Below, in pieces: positions 53,348 to 63,367 of a stretch of 64,000 bases of DNA (position 1 is its first letter; every line of letters begins with the position of its first letter). The notes under the pieces were generated by a model. That model worked only from the letters and a program-made list of their open reading frames with translations, had not been told where the DNA came from and did no database searches. The stretch is from contig NZ_CP035280.1 in NCBI RefSeq assembly GCF_004103695.1, positions 248,001 through 312,000 on the forward strand, in the 5' to 3' direction. Position numbers and translations under genes: made by a program. The stretch comes from Clostridium sp. JN-9. Its GTDB lineage: Bacteria > Bacillota > Clostridia > Clostridiales > Clostridiaceae.

Positions 53348-55696
53348 TTATTTTTTAATTACTAAGCTTGCAGAACTATTATCAGATGCCTGATTAGTTA
53401 TTTGAATCTTTAAGCCTAAATGAGGTATATTTCTGCCTAAAGCCGGTATCTCGTTATTGTAATAATTCCTGCTGTCATTAAAGCTTGGTTCTGTGAATCT
53501 ATAGCTATCTACTGGTGATCTTCCTAAAGCCGTGTTTGTGTTTATTGTAAGTACTGCTTCCTTATCCTTGCTAAAGGCAGCATCATGCATTTGGAATTTT
53601 CCGCTTGCCAGCATTGGTTTCTTGCTTGGATCAGTGTACTGCCATACAACACTATGCTGATCTGCATCAACAATACCAAGGTATCCTTCTCCAGGATGAT
53701 TTCCTGTCCAGTTGTCAGTGTAATAATCATCAACATACCAAACTACCATTCCAGGATCATAGGATAAATTCTGCCCCAGTGTACTTATGTGAGCAAGGCT
53801 GGTATCAACGCCGTGATGGTTTCTCCACTCAACAAGATAATAATTAGGTGCAATTATGGTACCTGTATTTCTTGTAAAACCATTTAATGTAAAGCTGGAA
53901 GTTCCTTCAGCATTATCTGATAAAACTACATTTTTATCGTTAATTACTTGAATATCATCAACATAGAAGCCAGCACCAAAGCTGTACTTGTCTGTCTCAT
54001 ATTCAAATTTAAGTTCTATATTTTTACCAGCAAAAGCACTTAAATCAAATGTTCCATCTTTCCAGCCATTAGAAGTGCCGGTAATGCCATTAGGTATATT
54101 TACTGCTCTATCAGGGTCTCCATCAGTAGTTGTAATATTCCCTTTAAGATAAGTCCAGTCAGTTGTCCCAGCTTCTCTAGCTTGTACTGAAGCATAGTCC
54201 CAGCCTTCTTCTATATCGTACCAGGTCTTAAATTTAAGTGTTGCTGCAGCTTTGCCAGTCAGATCAACTTTTGCAGTCATATTAGTCTTTAATGGAGTTC
54301 CATCCTGCCCTTTGCCACCCCAATACGCATACTTTCCGCTTGTAGGAGTAGCTATTACATGAGCTTTATCAGGAAGATTAATCCTTACAGCCTGACCTTG
54401 CTCGTCTGCTTGTCTTAAGTTTACACGTGCACCTGCATTTGTTAACTTATTAAAATCTAAAGTAACTTGTTTCTGCCAATTCCCGCCATAAAGAGCTTGG
54501 AACATTTGCTTAGCATATGGACTGAAGCCTGTAGGTTCAGCTCCAGGAATAGTTCCTCCCCAGCTTCCTGCTGACATTATTGACCAGTAGGATATTGGTT
54601 CCCCTATTGAAGTACCTGAACTATAAATAGTATCGTATTCATCTGGTAATCCCAGGTTATGACCAAATTCGTGAGCAAATACACCGGTTGCTCCATCTTC
54701 CGGTTCTATAGTATAATGATAAGCACCAAGTTTTCCACCCCAGTTAGTAACATCAGTTTTTGTTCCTGGAATTGGATAAACACCGCCTAAATCCCAGCTG
54801 TGTGACCAAATTGCATTACTTCCTAAGCTTCCACCGCCAGCTTCTTCACCAACACCAGCGTGTAAAACCATCAGGTAATCTATGATGCCATCTGGCTCAT
54901 TATAGTTTCCATCACCATCTATGTCATATATATCTTCTTTATCAAAATCAGCAAGATTTAATTTAGGATCTTTTGCTGCTTCCTTAAGTGCATCTGCAAC
55001 AGCATTTCTTGGCCTTATATCATTAGATGATCCATTAGATGCTCCATAATATGCTGCTGTATTAGGTAATGTATACCATCCAGCAACTTTCCCTTCAAAA
55101 TCAAGACTTCCACCTGACTGCTGTGCATAGTACTGCTTTGCAGATATAAGATTCTCTCCGTTGGGTCCCTTATAGCCTTTATCGCCAAACAGCATATCCT
55201 GATAATGCTGTAAAGTGTAATCCTTGTAATACATATCAGTTTCCTCTGGTTGAATGTTGTTGTGCTTATAATCCTGATAATCAACCAATAAAACTAAAAC
55301 ATTAACATTCTTAGGATTAGTATCCGGCTTGCTTTGATCAAACTTATACTTTTGAACCTTTTGATTTTGCTTAGCCATAAGATCTCTGTCCATCTTTGAA
55401 GGCTGAATTTTTTGATTTGATTTAGCTTTATCCTGCATATATTTCGAATAGACTTTTTGTGCTTCTTCATAGGTTGCATTCTTTGGAATTTTACCTTCAT
55501 TTTTAAGCATTTGAATAACTCTTTCTTCATTTGCAATAGATAAATCTACAGGACTACCTGTGCTTTCCAAGCCTTGTTCTGCGGAGTAGGCCTGTTTCGA
55601 AGAAGAATAGTTTTGAACCATTGCTGAGGAACCTCCCCCAGCACCAGTTAGCATGAATACAGCTGTTATAATCCCTAAAAACTTTTTAGATAACAC
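53348..55696 (-). CDS. Secreted M6 metalloprotease, immune inhibitor A type
   Basis: A 782-residue exported protease. It has a signal peptide (about 1-26, cleavage near SSA), a propeptide-like region (VIQMLKNEGKIPKNATYEEAQKVYSKYM), and the zinc motif HEFGHNLGLPDEYD near 340-353. Ca2+-type Asp-rich segments (DIYDIDGDGNYNEPDG) precede it. The C-terminal third has two jelly-roll-like modules (DISDGWDYASVQ-type and KNIELKFEYETD). InhA-type enzymes degrade host or matrix proteins. It is a single gene with a long AT-rich upstream region. Confidence 0.92.
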   Translation of the reverse strand: MLSKKFLGIITAVFMLTGAGGGSSAMVQNYSSSKQAYSAEQGLESTGSPVDLSIANEERVIQMLKNEGKIPKNATYEEAQKVYSKYMQDKAKSNQKIQPSKMDRDLMAKQNQKVQKYKFDQSKPDTNPKNVNVLVLLVDYQDYKHNNIQPEETDMYYKDYTLQHYQDMLFGDKGYKGPNGENLISAKQYYAQQSGGSLDFEGKVAGWYTLPNTAAYYGASNGSSNDIRPRNAVADALKEAAKDPKLNLADFDKEDIYDIDGDGNYNEPDGIIDYLMVLHAGVGEEAGGGSLGSNAIWSHSWDLGGVYPIPGTKTDVTNWGGKLGAYHYTIEPEDGATGVFAHEFGHNLGLPDEYDTIYSSGTSIGEPISYWSIMSAGSWGGTIPGAEPTGFSPYAKQMFQALYGGNWQKQVTLDFNKLTNAGARVNLRQADEQGQAVRINLPDKAHVIATPTSGKYAYWGGKGQDGTPLKTNMTAKVDLTGKAAATLKFKTWYDIEEGWDYASVQAREAGTTDWTYLKGNITTTDGDPDRAVNIPNGITGTSNGWKDGTFDLSAFAGKNIELKFEYETDKYSFGAGFYVDDIQVINDKNVVLSDNAEGTSSFTLNGFTRNTGTIIAPNYYLVEWRNHHGVDTSLAHISTLGQNLSYDPGMVVWYVDDYYTDNWTGNHPGEGYLGIVDADQHSVVWQYTDPSKKPMLASGKFQMHDAAFSKDKEAVLTINTNTALGRSPVDSYRFTEPSFNDSRNYYNNEIPALGRNIPHLGLKIQITNQASDNSSASLVIKK

Positions 55697-55812
55697 ACTT
55701 TACCCCCCTTTTAGATAAGTTTTTTATTATTTATAAAGTTGTTATAATATAATATATTTTTATAGTTTACAATATATGCCAAGGCTTTCTTTAAAAAAAT
55801 TTATTAAAAAAG

Positions 55813-55840
55813 TTGACAAATTTTAAAAATGGCATATAAT
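55813..55840 (+). promoter_or_regulatory. SigA-type promoter of the cysK T-box transcript
   Basis: TTGACA at 55813-55818 and TATAAT at 55835-55840, 16 bp apart, precede the T-box. Confidence 0.75.
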
Positions 55841-55862
55841 AAAAATATAATTCATAGTAAAA

Positions 55863-56128
55863 CACTCGGAAATACTTAGAAAAAGGAAAGTATTGTAAAT
55901 GGAATATACAGAGAGGAAATCTTATGCTGAGATGATTTCCATAGAAAGTTTATAAGAAGTGCCCTTTGGAGTAGTGCACCGAAATTATAGTAGGCTGCAA
56001 CGGAATCATCCGTTATAGTGATAGAGCATAGCGCTGTGCTTGATTAAGTGAGATTTTTTTAAATCTAATTAGAGTGGAACCGCGAATATAACTTCGTCTC
56101 TATAATGTGGAGATGGGGTTTTTTGTTT
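55863..56128 (+). promoter_or_regulatory. T-box leader of cysK-cysE (cysteine specifier)
   Basis: The T-box sequence AGAGTGGAACCGCG is at 56071-56084. The specifier region reads GAAGTGCC, giving codon TGC (Cys) at 55960-55962. A terminator hairpin CGTCTC-TATAATGT-GGAGATG with a T6 run is at about 56093-56126. Uncharged tRNA-Cys should turn on cysteine synthesis. Confidence 0.95.
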
Positions 56129-56231
56129 TATTTAGAATTAATAATTAAGTAGGCCGCTTGAAACTGGTTTTAAATAAAACTTGTAAAGTTAAAAAAGAAA
56201 ATTAATAGAATTTATTTTGGAGGATTAGATT

Positions 56232-57143
56232 ATGATTTATGATAATGCATTAGATTTGATAGGCAACACACCTATGCTGAAATTGAACAGGGCTTTTGGT
56301 GAAAACACTGCAGATATATATGTAAAGCTTGAAAAATATAATCCAGGCGGAAGTATTAAGGATAGAATAGCTTTAGGTATGATTGAGGATGCTGAAAAGA
56401 AGGGCTTATTAAAACCAGATTCAGTAATTGTTGAGCCAACAAGCGGAAATACAGGTATTGGATTAGCTTTAGTAGGAAGATTAAAGGGATATAAAGTAAT
56501 AATTGTTATGCCGGATACAATGACCGTTGAAAGAAGAAGCCTTATAAAGGCATATGGAGCTGAACTGGTATTGACACAGGGCTCAAAGGGAATGAAAGGA
56601 GCAATTCAAAAAGCTGAAGAATTAGTAAAAGAAAATAAGGGATATTTCGTGCCGCAGCAATTCTCCAATGAATCCAATCCTGCAAAACATTATGAAACTA
56701 CAGCTGATGAAATTTTAAAGGAAATTCCAGAATTTCAGGCATTTACTGCCGGAGTAGGAACTGGAGGAACAATAACTGGTGTTGGAAGAAAGTTAAAGGA
56801 AAAATTAAATTCTGTAGAAATTGTTGCTGTAGAGCCGGAATCCTCACCAGTACTAAGCGGAGGACAGCCAGGGCCGCACAAAATTCAAGGTATAGGCGCA
56901 GGTTTTGTACCTGATGTATATGATGAAAAAGTTATAGATTCTATTTTAACAATATCTAATGAGGAAGCATATCATTATGCCAGATTAGTAGGGAGAGAAC
57001 AAGGAATTTTAATTGGAATATCTTCCGGTGCTAATATTGCAGCAGCTGTAAAAATAGCTAAAAAGCTTGGCAGTGGTAAGAAGGTTGTTACTGTAGCTCC
57101 TGATGGAGGAGAAAAGTATATTTCAGCAGGACTTTACGATTAA
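56232..57143 (+). CDS. cysK: Cysteine synthase (O-acetylserine sulfhydrylase)
   Basis: Makes cysteine from O-acetylserine and sulfide with PLP. The 303 residues show NPGGSIKDRIA near 37-47 with the PLP Lys, the substrate loop PTSGNTGIGLA near 67-77, GVGTGGTITGVGR near 172-184 and GIGAGFVP near 218. Length is normal. Start ATG follows GGAGG. First gene of an operon with cysE under the Cys T-box. Confidence 0.97.
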   Translation: MIYDNALDLIGNTPMLKLNRAFGENTADIYVKLEKYNPGGSIKDRIALGMIEDAEKKGLLKPDSVIVEPTSGNTGIGLALVGRLKGYKVIIVMPDTMTVERRSLIKAYGAELVLTQGSKGMKGAIQKAEELVKENKGYFVPQQFSNESNPAKHYETTADEILKEIPEFQAFTAGVGTGGTITGVGRKLKEKLNSVEIVAVEPESSPVLSGGQPGPHKIQGIGAGFVPDVYDEKVIDSILTISNEEAYHYARLVGREQGILIGISSGANIAAAVKIAKKLGSGKKVVTVAPDGGEKYISAGLYD

Positions 57144-57168
57144 TATATGCTTTATGAGGTGATACAAT

Positions 57169-57753
57169 TTGTTTAAAACTATAAGGTATGATTTGCAAAA
57201 TGCCATTAAAAATGATCCATCAGCCAGAAGCACATTAGAGATAATGCTGCTTTATCCTTTCTTTCATGCTTTAATAGCCTATAGAATAGCTCACAGGTTA
57301 TATAATGCTAAAATGTTTTTCTTAGCAAGGTTAATTTCTCAGTTAGCAAGATTCTTTACTGGAATAGAAATTCATCCTGGGGCTATAATAGGTAAAGGAT
57401 TATTTATTGATCATGGTATGGGAGTAGTAATAGGTGAAACCGCAGAAATCGGCGATAATGTTACACTATATCATGGTGTAACTTTAGGAGGAACGGGAAA
57501 AGAAAAAGGAAAGAGACATCCTACTGTTGGGAATAATGTTATTATAGGAAGCGGTGCAAAGGTGTTAGGACCTATATATATAGGTGACAATTCAAAAGTT
57601 GGAGCTAATGCAGTAGTATTAAAAGATGTTCCCTCTGGAACAACTGCAGTTGGCGTACCTGCCAGAATAGTTTATCCTAAATTGGGTTCAGTAATAGAAC
57701 TAAAGGATTATAAGGGTAATGTTAAAAAAATCTATAATGATATGGTAATATAA
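57169..57753 (+). CDS. cysE: Serine O-acetyltransferase
   Basis: Makes O-acetylserine from serine and acetyl-CoA for CysK. The 194-residue hexapeptide-repeat protein has the left-handed beta-helix with [25 protein letters not shown]-type repeats near 65-90 and [15 protein letters not shown] near 103-117, the acetyl-CoA loop. The start is TTG 57169, after GAGGTG. It follows cysK by 25 bp. Confidence 0.96.
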   Translation: MFKTIRYDLQNAIKNDPSARSTLEIMLLYPFFHALIAYRIAHRLYNAKMFFLARLISQLARFFTGIEIHPGAIIGKGLFIDHGMGVVIGETAEIGDNVTLYHGVTLGGTGKEKGKRHPTVGNNVIIGSGAKVLGPIYIGDNSKVGANAVVLKDVPSGTTAVGVPARIVYPKLGSVIELKDYKGNVKKIYNDMVI

Positions 57754-57768
57754 ATAAGGGTGAGCAGA

Positions 57769-58746
57769 GTGGATAAAAAGGAAGAAATAATAAAGTTTTG
57801 TAACAGCTTAGGATTAGATTTAGTGGGATTTACAAAGTGCAGGGTATTTTGGGAATTAGAGAGTTTTTTTGAATATAGAAAGAATATAAATTTAGAAAAT
57901 GAGTTCGAGGAAAAAGATATAAACAAAAGGATAAATCCAAATTTGCTGATGAACCAGGGAAAGACAATAATCTCTATTGCCTTTCCCTATATTTATAATC
58001 TGCGGCCTAATGGAGAATTTTACTTTTCAAGGTACACCAGAGGAGAGGACTATCATAAAGTAATAAAAAGTTATTTAGATAAAATATCAGACTTTATTAA
58101 GGATATGGGGGGAACAGCATCAGCCTTTGCAGACAGCAATCCACTTCCGGAAAGATATATTGCAAAGCTTAGTGGAATTGGATTTATCGGAAAGAACAAT
58201 ATGATTATAACTGAAAAGTATGGATCCTTTGTATTTTTAGGGGAAATAATTACTGATCTTGAATTAGAAGAAAGCAGACAGTTAAATATAAGCTGTGGAC
58301 ATTGTAATAAGTGTTTCAGTAAGTGCCCTACAGCATCAATAAATGAGAAACAATGTAATCCTAATATATGTTTATCCTATATTACTCAGAAAAAGCATAT
58401 AGAAGACAAATGGTTTAAAAAATTAAATGGAAGGATATTTGGATGTGACAGCTGTCAAATGGAGTGCCCATTTAATAAAAATATTAAATTTTCAAATTTA
58501 GAAGGATTTAAACCATTTGAGTATATGGAAAACATAAACCTGGAACAGATAATTATGATGGATAATAAGGATTTTAATGAAAAATATAAAATTACATCCT
58601 GCGGCTGGAGAGGGAAAAATGTGCTGAAAAGAAATGCATTAATTAATTATATCCCAAAATATGGTGCCTTCCATGGCATTGATAAGGTAAATTCACCATA
58701 TGTAAAGGATTATAATAATAGACTTTTAAAGCTTTTCAATTTATAA
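57769..58746 (+). CDS. queG: Epoxyqueuosine reductase
   Basis: Performs the last step of queuosine tRNA modification using cobalamin and iron-sulfur clusters. About 325 residues carry two [4Fe-4S] motifs, CGHCNKCFSKCP near 178-189 and CDSCQMECP near 226-234, and the catalytic SRYTRGEDYHKV region near 87-98. GTG 57769, eight bases after AAGGG, is preferred to GTG 57760. It follows cysE closely and may be in the same transcript. Confidence 0.9.
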   Translation: MDKKEEIIKFCNSLGLDLVGFTKCRVFWELESFFEYRKNINLENEFEEKDINKRINPNLLMNQGKTIISIAFPYIYNLRPNGEFYFSRYTRGEDYHKVIKSYLDKISDFIKDMGGTASAFADSNPLPERYIAKLSGIGFIGKNNMIITEKYGSFVFLGEIITDLELEESRQLNISCGHCNKCFSKCPTASINEKQCNPNICLSYITQKKHIEDKWFKKLNGRIFGCDSCQMECPFNKNIKFSNLEGFKPFEYMENINLEQIIMMDNKDFNEKYKITSCGWRGKNVLKRNALINYIPKYGAFHGIDKVNSPYVKDYNNRLLKLFNL

Positions 58747-58812
58747 TTTATATATACACAAATTTTTATAGAGGGTATATAATTTGTTTTAAATGAAAGG
58801 TGGAATACAAAT

Positions 58813-59511
58813 ATGATTTCTCCCGCATTAGTTAAAATAATAGCTCATTTGCCTAAAGGGCTTTTGCGATGCTTATCCAATAAGTTACTAAATGGCTATA
58901 TTAAAAAATATGCAAATATAAAAGTGAGTGGAAAGGAGAAGTTATCTGATTTCCCGAGTCCCACTTTATATATTTGCAATCATTTAAGTAATTCAGATGC
59001 TTTGGTATTAAATAAGGTTATGAAAGAAAAGGATTTAACCTTTGTGGCAGGGGTAAAGCTTTCAAATACACCTCTTACAAATTTAGGCGTAAATATAACT
59101 AAGACTATTCCCATAAAACCAAATTCTGCAGATAAAGATGCTATATCAAAAATAATAAAAACTTTAAAAGAAGGTAAAAATATACTTATATTTCCGGAGG
59201 GAACAAGAAGCAGGTCTGCAAGCCTCATTGAAGCCAAAAGAGGAGTATTTTTAATTGCCAAACTTTCAAAGGCTGATATTGTACCTGTGGCTGTAACAGG
59301 TACTGAAAATCTTTTACCAATCAACAAATCCGATATGGGTGCTGAAAAATTCAATTATGCAGATGTTACTGTTACAATTGGGGATAAAATTGGAATACCG
59401 GAAAGAGAGCCTAAGGAAGAAAAGCATACATATGAAAATAGATGTGTAACATATTTTATGAAACAAATAGCAAATCTGCTGCCTGATAAATATAAGGGAG
59501 TATATAAATAA
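58813..59511 (+). CDS. plsC: 1-acyl-sn-glycerol-3-phosphate acyltransferase
   Basis: Adds the second acyl chain to make phosphatidic acid. The 232 residues show the acyltransferase motifs NHLSNSD (NHx4D) near 56-62, FPEGTRSRS near 129-137 and a VPVAVTGTENLLP segment near 158. RBS AAAGGTGG precedes ATG 58813. Hydrophobic patches fit peripheral membrane association. Confidence 0.92.
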   Translation: MISPALVKIIAHLPKGLLRCLSNKLLNGYIKKYANIKVSGKEKLSDFPSPTLYICNHLSNSDALVLNKVMKEKDLTFVAGVKLSNTPLTNLGVNITKTIPIKPNSADKDAISKIIKTLKEGKNILIFPEGTRSRSASLIEAKRGVFLIAKLSKADIVPVAVTGTENLLPINKSDMGAEKFNYADVTVTIGDKIGIPEREPKEEKHTYENRCVTYFMKQIANLLPDKYKGVYK

Positions 59512-59529
59512 GATAAGGAATTAAGTTAC

Positions 59530-59562
59530 AAGAACTCTAATAAATTACTATTAGAGTTTCTT
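59530..59562 (+). terminator. Terminator after plsC
   Basis: AAACTCTAATA-type arms: AACTCTAATA and TATTAGAGTT pair exactly; T-rich sequence follows. Confidence 0.75.
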
Positions 59563-59770
59563 ATTGCATTTATTTAAATTTTAAATATTTCACATATTTA
59601 AATTTATTCAATAATTCAAAAAGTGGAGAGGATTTTTTCAATTAATAGAGAATACTATATATAAAATGAAAGTATTATGTCATTTTATTTTTAGTATAAA
59701 CAAATTGCTTCATTTTATATAATCTATAATAACAGATATATAATAATAATTTTATTAGGGAGGAATTGAA

Positions 59771-60961
59771 ATGGGAAGTAAATCATTGGAGAAATTTTTA
59801 AAGGAAGGTTTAGAGGACCTTAAAAGCAAGGGACTTTACAATCAGATTAACCCGCTGCAAGGTGCTAATGGAGCTATTATCCGCATTGACGGAAAGGAGT
59901 TTATTAATCTTTCATCTAATAATTATTTAGGATTAGCAACTAATCCCAGATTAATAAATGCAACAATTGAAGCAACAAAAAAGTATGGCGCAGGAGCAGG
60001 TGCAGTTAGAACAATTAATGGTACTCTTGATATACATGAAGAGCTGGAGGCAAAGCTTGCTAAATTTAAGCATACAGAAGCAGCAATTGCTTTTCAGTCT
60101 GGATTTAATTGTAATATGGGAGCAATTTCTGCAGTTATGAATAAAAACGATGCCATATTATCAGATGAGCTAAATCATGCATCTATTATTGATGGATGCA
60201 GGTTAAGCGGTTCCAAAATAATCAGATTTAAACATTCAGATATGGAGGATTTAAAGAAAAAGGCACAGGAAGCAATAAACAGTGGATTATATGGCAAGAT
60301 AATGGTTATAACTGATGGCGTTTTCTCAATGGACGGCGATATTGCCAAACTGCCTGAAATTGTAAAGATTGCTGAAGAGTTAAATTTAATAACATATGTA
60401 GATGATGCTCATGGATCAGGAGTTCTTGGAAAAGGAGCCGGCACAGTAAAGTATTTTGGATTATCTGATAAAATAGATTTCCAGATTGGTACTTTATCAA
60501 AAGCCATTGGTGTAGTGGGAGGATATGTTGCAGGTACACAGGATTTAATTGACTGGTTAAAAGTCAGAGCAAGACCTTTCTTATTTTCTACATCACTAAC
60601 ACCAGGTGCAGCAGGTGCATGTATTGAAGCATTAAATATTTTATCTGAAAGTACAGAACTTGTAGATAAACTTTGGGAAAATGGAAGGTACTTAAAGAAG
60701 CAGTTAAAGGAATTAGGCTTTAACATTGGACACAGTGAAACACCTATTACACCTTGTATTATTGGTGATGCTGAAGCAGCTCAGCACTTTAGCAAGAGAC
60801 TTTTTGAAGAAGGAGTTTATGCAAAGTCCATAGTATTCCCAACAGTACCATTAGGAACTGCAAGAGTTAGAAATATGCCAACAGCAGCACACACAAAGGA
60901 AATGCTGGATAAAGCCATTTCTATATATGAAAAGGTAGGAAAAGAAATGAAAATAATCTAA
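59771..60961 (+). CDS. kbl: Glycine C-acetyltransferase (2-amino-3-ketobutyrate CoA ligase)
   Basis: With Tdh it breaks threonine down to glycine and acetyl-CoA. The 396-residue alpha-oxoamine synthase has [19 protein letters not shown] near 38-56, the PLP His/Asp region [17 protein letters not shown] near 210-226, and the PLP lysine in [13 protein letters not shown] near 240-252. Start ATG 59771 follows GGGAGG. A repeat tract separates it from tdh. Confidence 0.95.
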   Translation: MGSKSLEKFLKEGLEDLKSKGLYNQINPLQGANGAIIRIDGKEFINLSSNNYLGLATNPRLINATIEATKKYGAGAGAVRTINGTLDIHEELEAKLAKFKHTEAAIAFQSGFNCNMGAISAVMNKNDAILSDELNHASIIDGCRLSGSKIIRFKHSDMEDLKKKAQEAINSGLYGKIMVITDGVFSMDGDIAKLPEIVKIAEELNLITYVDDAHGSGVLGKGAGTVKYFGLSDKIDFQIGTLSKAIGVVGGYVAGTQDLIDWLKVRARPFLFSTSLTPGAAGACIEALNILSESTELVDKLWENGRYLKKQLKELGFNIGHSETPITPCIIGDAEAAQHFSKRLFEEGVYAKSIVFPTVPLGTARVRNMPTAAHTKEMLDKAISIYEKVGKEMKII

Positions 60962-60965
60962 TTGA

Positions 60966-61060
60966 AGCTTAACTATTAACTAAATTACTAACTTTCAACT
61001 AAATAACTAACTTTTAACTAAATAACTAACTTTTAACTCAAAACTTAAAACTACTAACTG
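60966..61060. repeat. AACTAA/ACTTTTAAC tandem repeat tract
   Basis: About 95 bp of tandem units between kbl and tdh; a 19-bp unit (TAAATAACTAACTTTTAAC) occurs twice exactly with degenerate copies around it, ending CTACTAACTGAA. It matches the right arm of the palindromic elements at 32170 and 34923 but has no central hairpin. Confidence 0.6.
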
Positions 61061-61079
61061 AATTATGGGGGTATCTATA

Positions 61080-62036
61080 ATGAAAAGAATAATGCTAACA
61101 GGAGCACTAGGACAAATTGGTTCGGAATTAACCATGTACATGAGAAGTATTTATGGAAATGATAATGTTATTGCAACAGATTTAAGAAGACAGGATGAAA
61201 GTAAAGTTGTTAAATCAGGACCATTTGAAATGGTTGATGTTATGCATCCTGATGAGATAGCAGATGTGGCAAGAAAATATAAAGTTGATACAATAGTACA
61301 CCTGGCTGCACTATTATCCGCTGTGGCTGAGGCAAAGCCTCAATTGGCCTGGAATATAAACATGGGTGGATTATTTAATGCCCTTGAGGTAGCCAGGGAA
61401 TTAAAATGCAGCTTTTTCACTCCAAGTTCCATAGGATGCTTTGGCCCGTCAACACCAAAGGATAAGACACCTCAGGATACATTGCAGAGACCAAAAACAA
61501 TGTATGGTGTATCAAAGGTATCAGGAGAGCTGCTTTGTGACTATTATAATTATAAATTTGGAGTTGATACCAGAGGAGTAAGATTTCCAGGGCTTATTTC
61601 CTATGAAACTCTTCCAGGTGGAGGAACCACAGATTATGCAGTAGATATATATTATGAGGCAATTAAAAATCATAAATATACATGTTATATAGACAAGGGT
61701 ACTTATATGGATATGATGTATATGCCTGATGCATTAAAGGCCATTGTAACACTTATGGAAGCTGATCCTGCAAAGTTAATTCATAGAAATGCATTTAATA
61801 TAACAGCTATGAGCTTTGCACCTGAGCAGATTTGTGAATCCATAAAAAAGTGTATACCAGATTTTACAATGGATTATAATGTAGATCCTGTAAGACAGGC
61901 TATTGCAGACTCATGGCCAAATTCTCTGGATGATAGTGCAGCTAAAGAAGAATGGGGCTTTAAGGCAGAATATGATTTGGATTCAATGACAAAAGATATG
62001 CTGGCTAAACTGAGGAAAAAACTAGATGTCAGATAA
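61080..62036 (+). CDS. tdh: L-threonine 3-dehydrogenase, SDR/epimerase type
   Basis: Oxidises threonine to 2-amino-3-ketobutyrate with NAD+. The 318 residues have the Rossmann TGALGQIGSEL near 7-17, FTPSSIGCFGPSTP near 118-131 and the catalytic YGVSKVSGE near 146-154. This is the short-chain dehydrogenase-type threonine dehydrogenase, not the zinc alcohol dehydrogenase type. ATG 61080 follows GGGGGT and is preferred to a site five codons upstream. Partner of kbl. Confidence 0.95.
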   Translation: MKRIMLTGALGQIGSELTMYMRSIYGNDNVIATDLRRQDESKVVKSGPFEMVDVMHPDEIADVARKYKVDTIVHLAALLSAVAEAKPQLAWNINMGGLFNALEVARELKCSFFTPSSIGCFGPSTPKDKTPQDTLQRPKTMYGVSKVSGELLCDYYNYKFGVDTRGVRFPGLISYETLPGGGTTDYAVDIYYEAIKNHKYTCYIDKGTYMDMMYMPDALKAIVTLMEADPAKLIHRNAFNITAMSFAPEQICESIKKCIPDFTMDYNVDPVRQAIADSWPNSLDDSAAKEEWGFKAEYDLDSMTKDMLAKLRKKLDVR

Positions 62037-62050
62037 TTAGAAATAAGTTA

Positions 62051-62088
62051 AGGATGTTGTAATGCCACATTACAGCATCCTAATTTTA
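62051..62088 (+). terminator. Terminator after tdh
   Basis: AGGATGTTGTAATG and CATTACAGCATCCT pair with one mismatch, then TAATTTTAT. Confidence 0.75.
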
Positions 62089-62143
62089 TATAGAATTATA
62101 TTAATGAATTGATTTGTGATAAAATAAATTTGAGGTGAGGACA

Positions 62144-62800
62144 TTGAAAAAAGACAAAATTAACAGCATTTTAGATATTTTAAGTAAAACCTATCCTGAT
62201 GCAAAATGTGCTCTTAATTTTAAATCGCCATATGAGCTTCTTATATCCACTATTCTTAGTGCTCAGTGCACTGATGTGAGAGTAAATATGATAACTTCAG
62301 AGTTATATAAGGAATATAATACACCTGAGAAAATGATAAAATTATCACAGGAGCAGCTTGAAGAGAAGATTAAAAGCTGTGGATTTTATAAGAATAAAAG
62401 TAAAAATATACTTGGTACCACAAAGGAAATCATAGAAAGATATAATGGTCAGGTTCCAAGTAATATGGATGATTTAATTAAGCTGCCAGGTGTGGGAAGA
62501 AAAACTGCAAATGTAGTTATGTCAAATGCTTTTGGAATACCAGCCATTGCTGTAGATACCCATGTATTCAGGGTATCCAACAGGATAGGGCTTGCAAAAG
62601 GAAAAACACCAGAGGAAGTAGAAAAACAATTAATGAAAAATATACCTAGGGATATGTGGAGTGATTCTCATCATTATTTAATATGGCATGGCAGGAATAT
62701 ATGCAAATCAAGAAAGCCTCAATGTGATAAGTGCCCTATAGAAAAATTATGCGAGAAGAATTTTGACTTTCTTAAAGAAAAATCATTACAGGAACATTAA
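62144..62800 (+). CDS. nth: Endonuclease III
   Basis: A bifunctional DNA glycosylase/AP lyase for oxidised pyrimidines. About 218 residues show the helix-hairpin-helix LPGVGRKTANVV near 109-120 with the catalytic Lys, the conserved Asp in AVDTHVFRVSNRIG near 131-144, and the [4Fe-4S] C-x6-C-x2-C-x5-C from CKSRKPQCDKCPIEKLC near 186-202. TTG 62144, after GAGGTGAGG, is preferred to GTG 62135, which overlaps that site. Confidence 0.95.
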   Translation: MKKDKINSILDILSKTYPDAKCALNFKSPYELLISTILSAQCTDVRVNMITSELYKEYNTPEKMIKLSQEQLEEKIKSCGFYKNKSKNILGTTKEIIERYNGQVPSNMDDLIKLPGVGRKTANVVMSNAFGIPAIAVDTHVFRVSNRIGLAKGKTPEEVEKQLMKNIPRDMWSDSHHYLIWHGRNICKSRKPQCDKCPIEKLCEKNFDFLKEKSLQEH

Positions 62801-62820
62801 AATTAATTTTCCTGTAATGA
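62783..62820. terminator. Inverted repeat across the nth/pncC gene ends
   Basis: TCATTACAGGA and TCCTGTAATGA pair exactly; AT-rich loop of 16 nt. It overlaps both gene ends and probably terminates both transcripts, although T runs are short. Confidence 0.6.
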
Positions 62821-63294
62821 CAGCTGCTGTTTAAGCATATTAAGTGCAATGTTAACAGTTTCTCTCCTTATGCTTTGTCTTGTACCAGATAAATTCAGCT
62901 TTTTTGAAATTAATTTTTTATTAATATACAGTCCAATATAAACTAATCCCACAGGCTTTTCTTTTGTTCCGCCGCCTGGCCCGGCAATACCTGTTGTAGA
63001 TATACCAATATCAGTACCAGCTGCCATGGCAATGCCATAAGCCATTTCTCTGGCAGTTTCATCGCTTACCGCACCATACTGCTCAAGGGTGCTGATATTT
63101 ACATTTAACCTTTTAACTTTTGCCTCATTGCTGTAAGTTACTGCACCTTCCATAAAACATGAGGAAATACCGGGATAGTTTATTAAAGCAGCTGCTAAAA
63201 GGCCTCCTGTACAGGATTCAGCAGTTGAAACAGTTAAATGCTTTTTTATTAATAATTGACCAACTTCGTTTTCTATGCTTTTTTCATTTGACAA
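62803..63294 (-). CDS. pncC: CinA C-terminal family nicotinamide-nucleotide amidase
   Basis: A 163-residue stand-alone CinA C-terminal domain, probably deamidating nicotinamide mononucleotide in NAD salvage. Family blocks are STAESCTGGLLAAALINYPGISSCFMEGAVTYSNEAK near 23-59, GAVSDETAREMAYGIA near 73-88 and TDIGISTTGIAGPGGGTKEKPVGLVYIGL near 94-122. The start is TTG 63294 after GGAGGTG. Divergent from mtnA. Confidence 0.92.
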   Translation of the reverse strand: MSNEKSIENEVGQLLIKKHLTVSTAESCTGGLLAAALINYPGISSCFMEGAVTYSNEAKVKRLNVNISTLEQYGAVSDETAREMAYGIAMAAGTDIGISTTGIAGPGGGTKEKPVGLVYIGLYINKKLISKKLNLSGTRQSIRRETVNIALNMLKQQLSLQEN

Positions 63295-63367
63295 TTATAA
63301 CACCTCCAATTTATATTGTATATTTATTATTTCACAATTAATCTAAAAGTTAAAGAGGGAGATAAAA

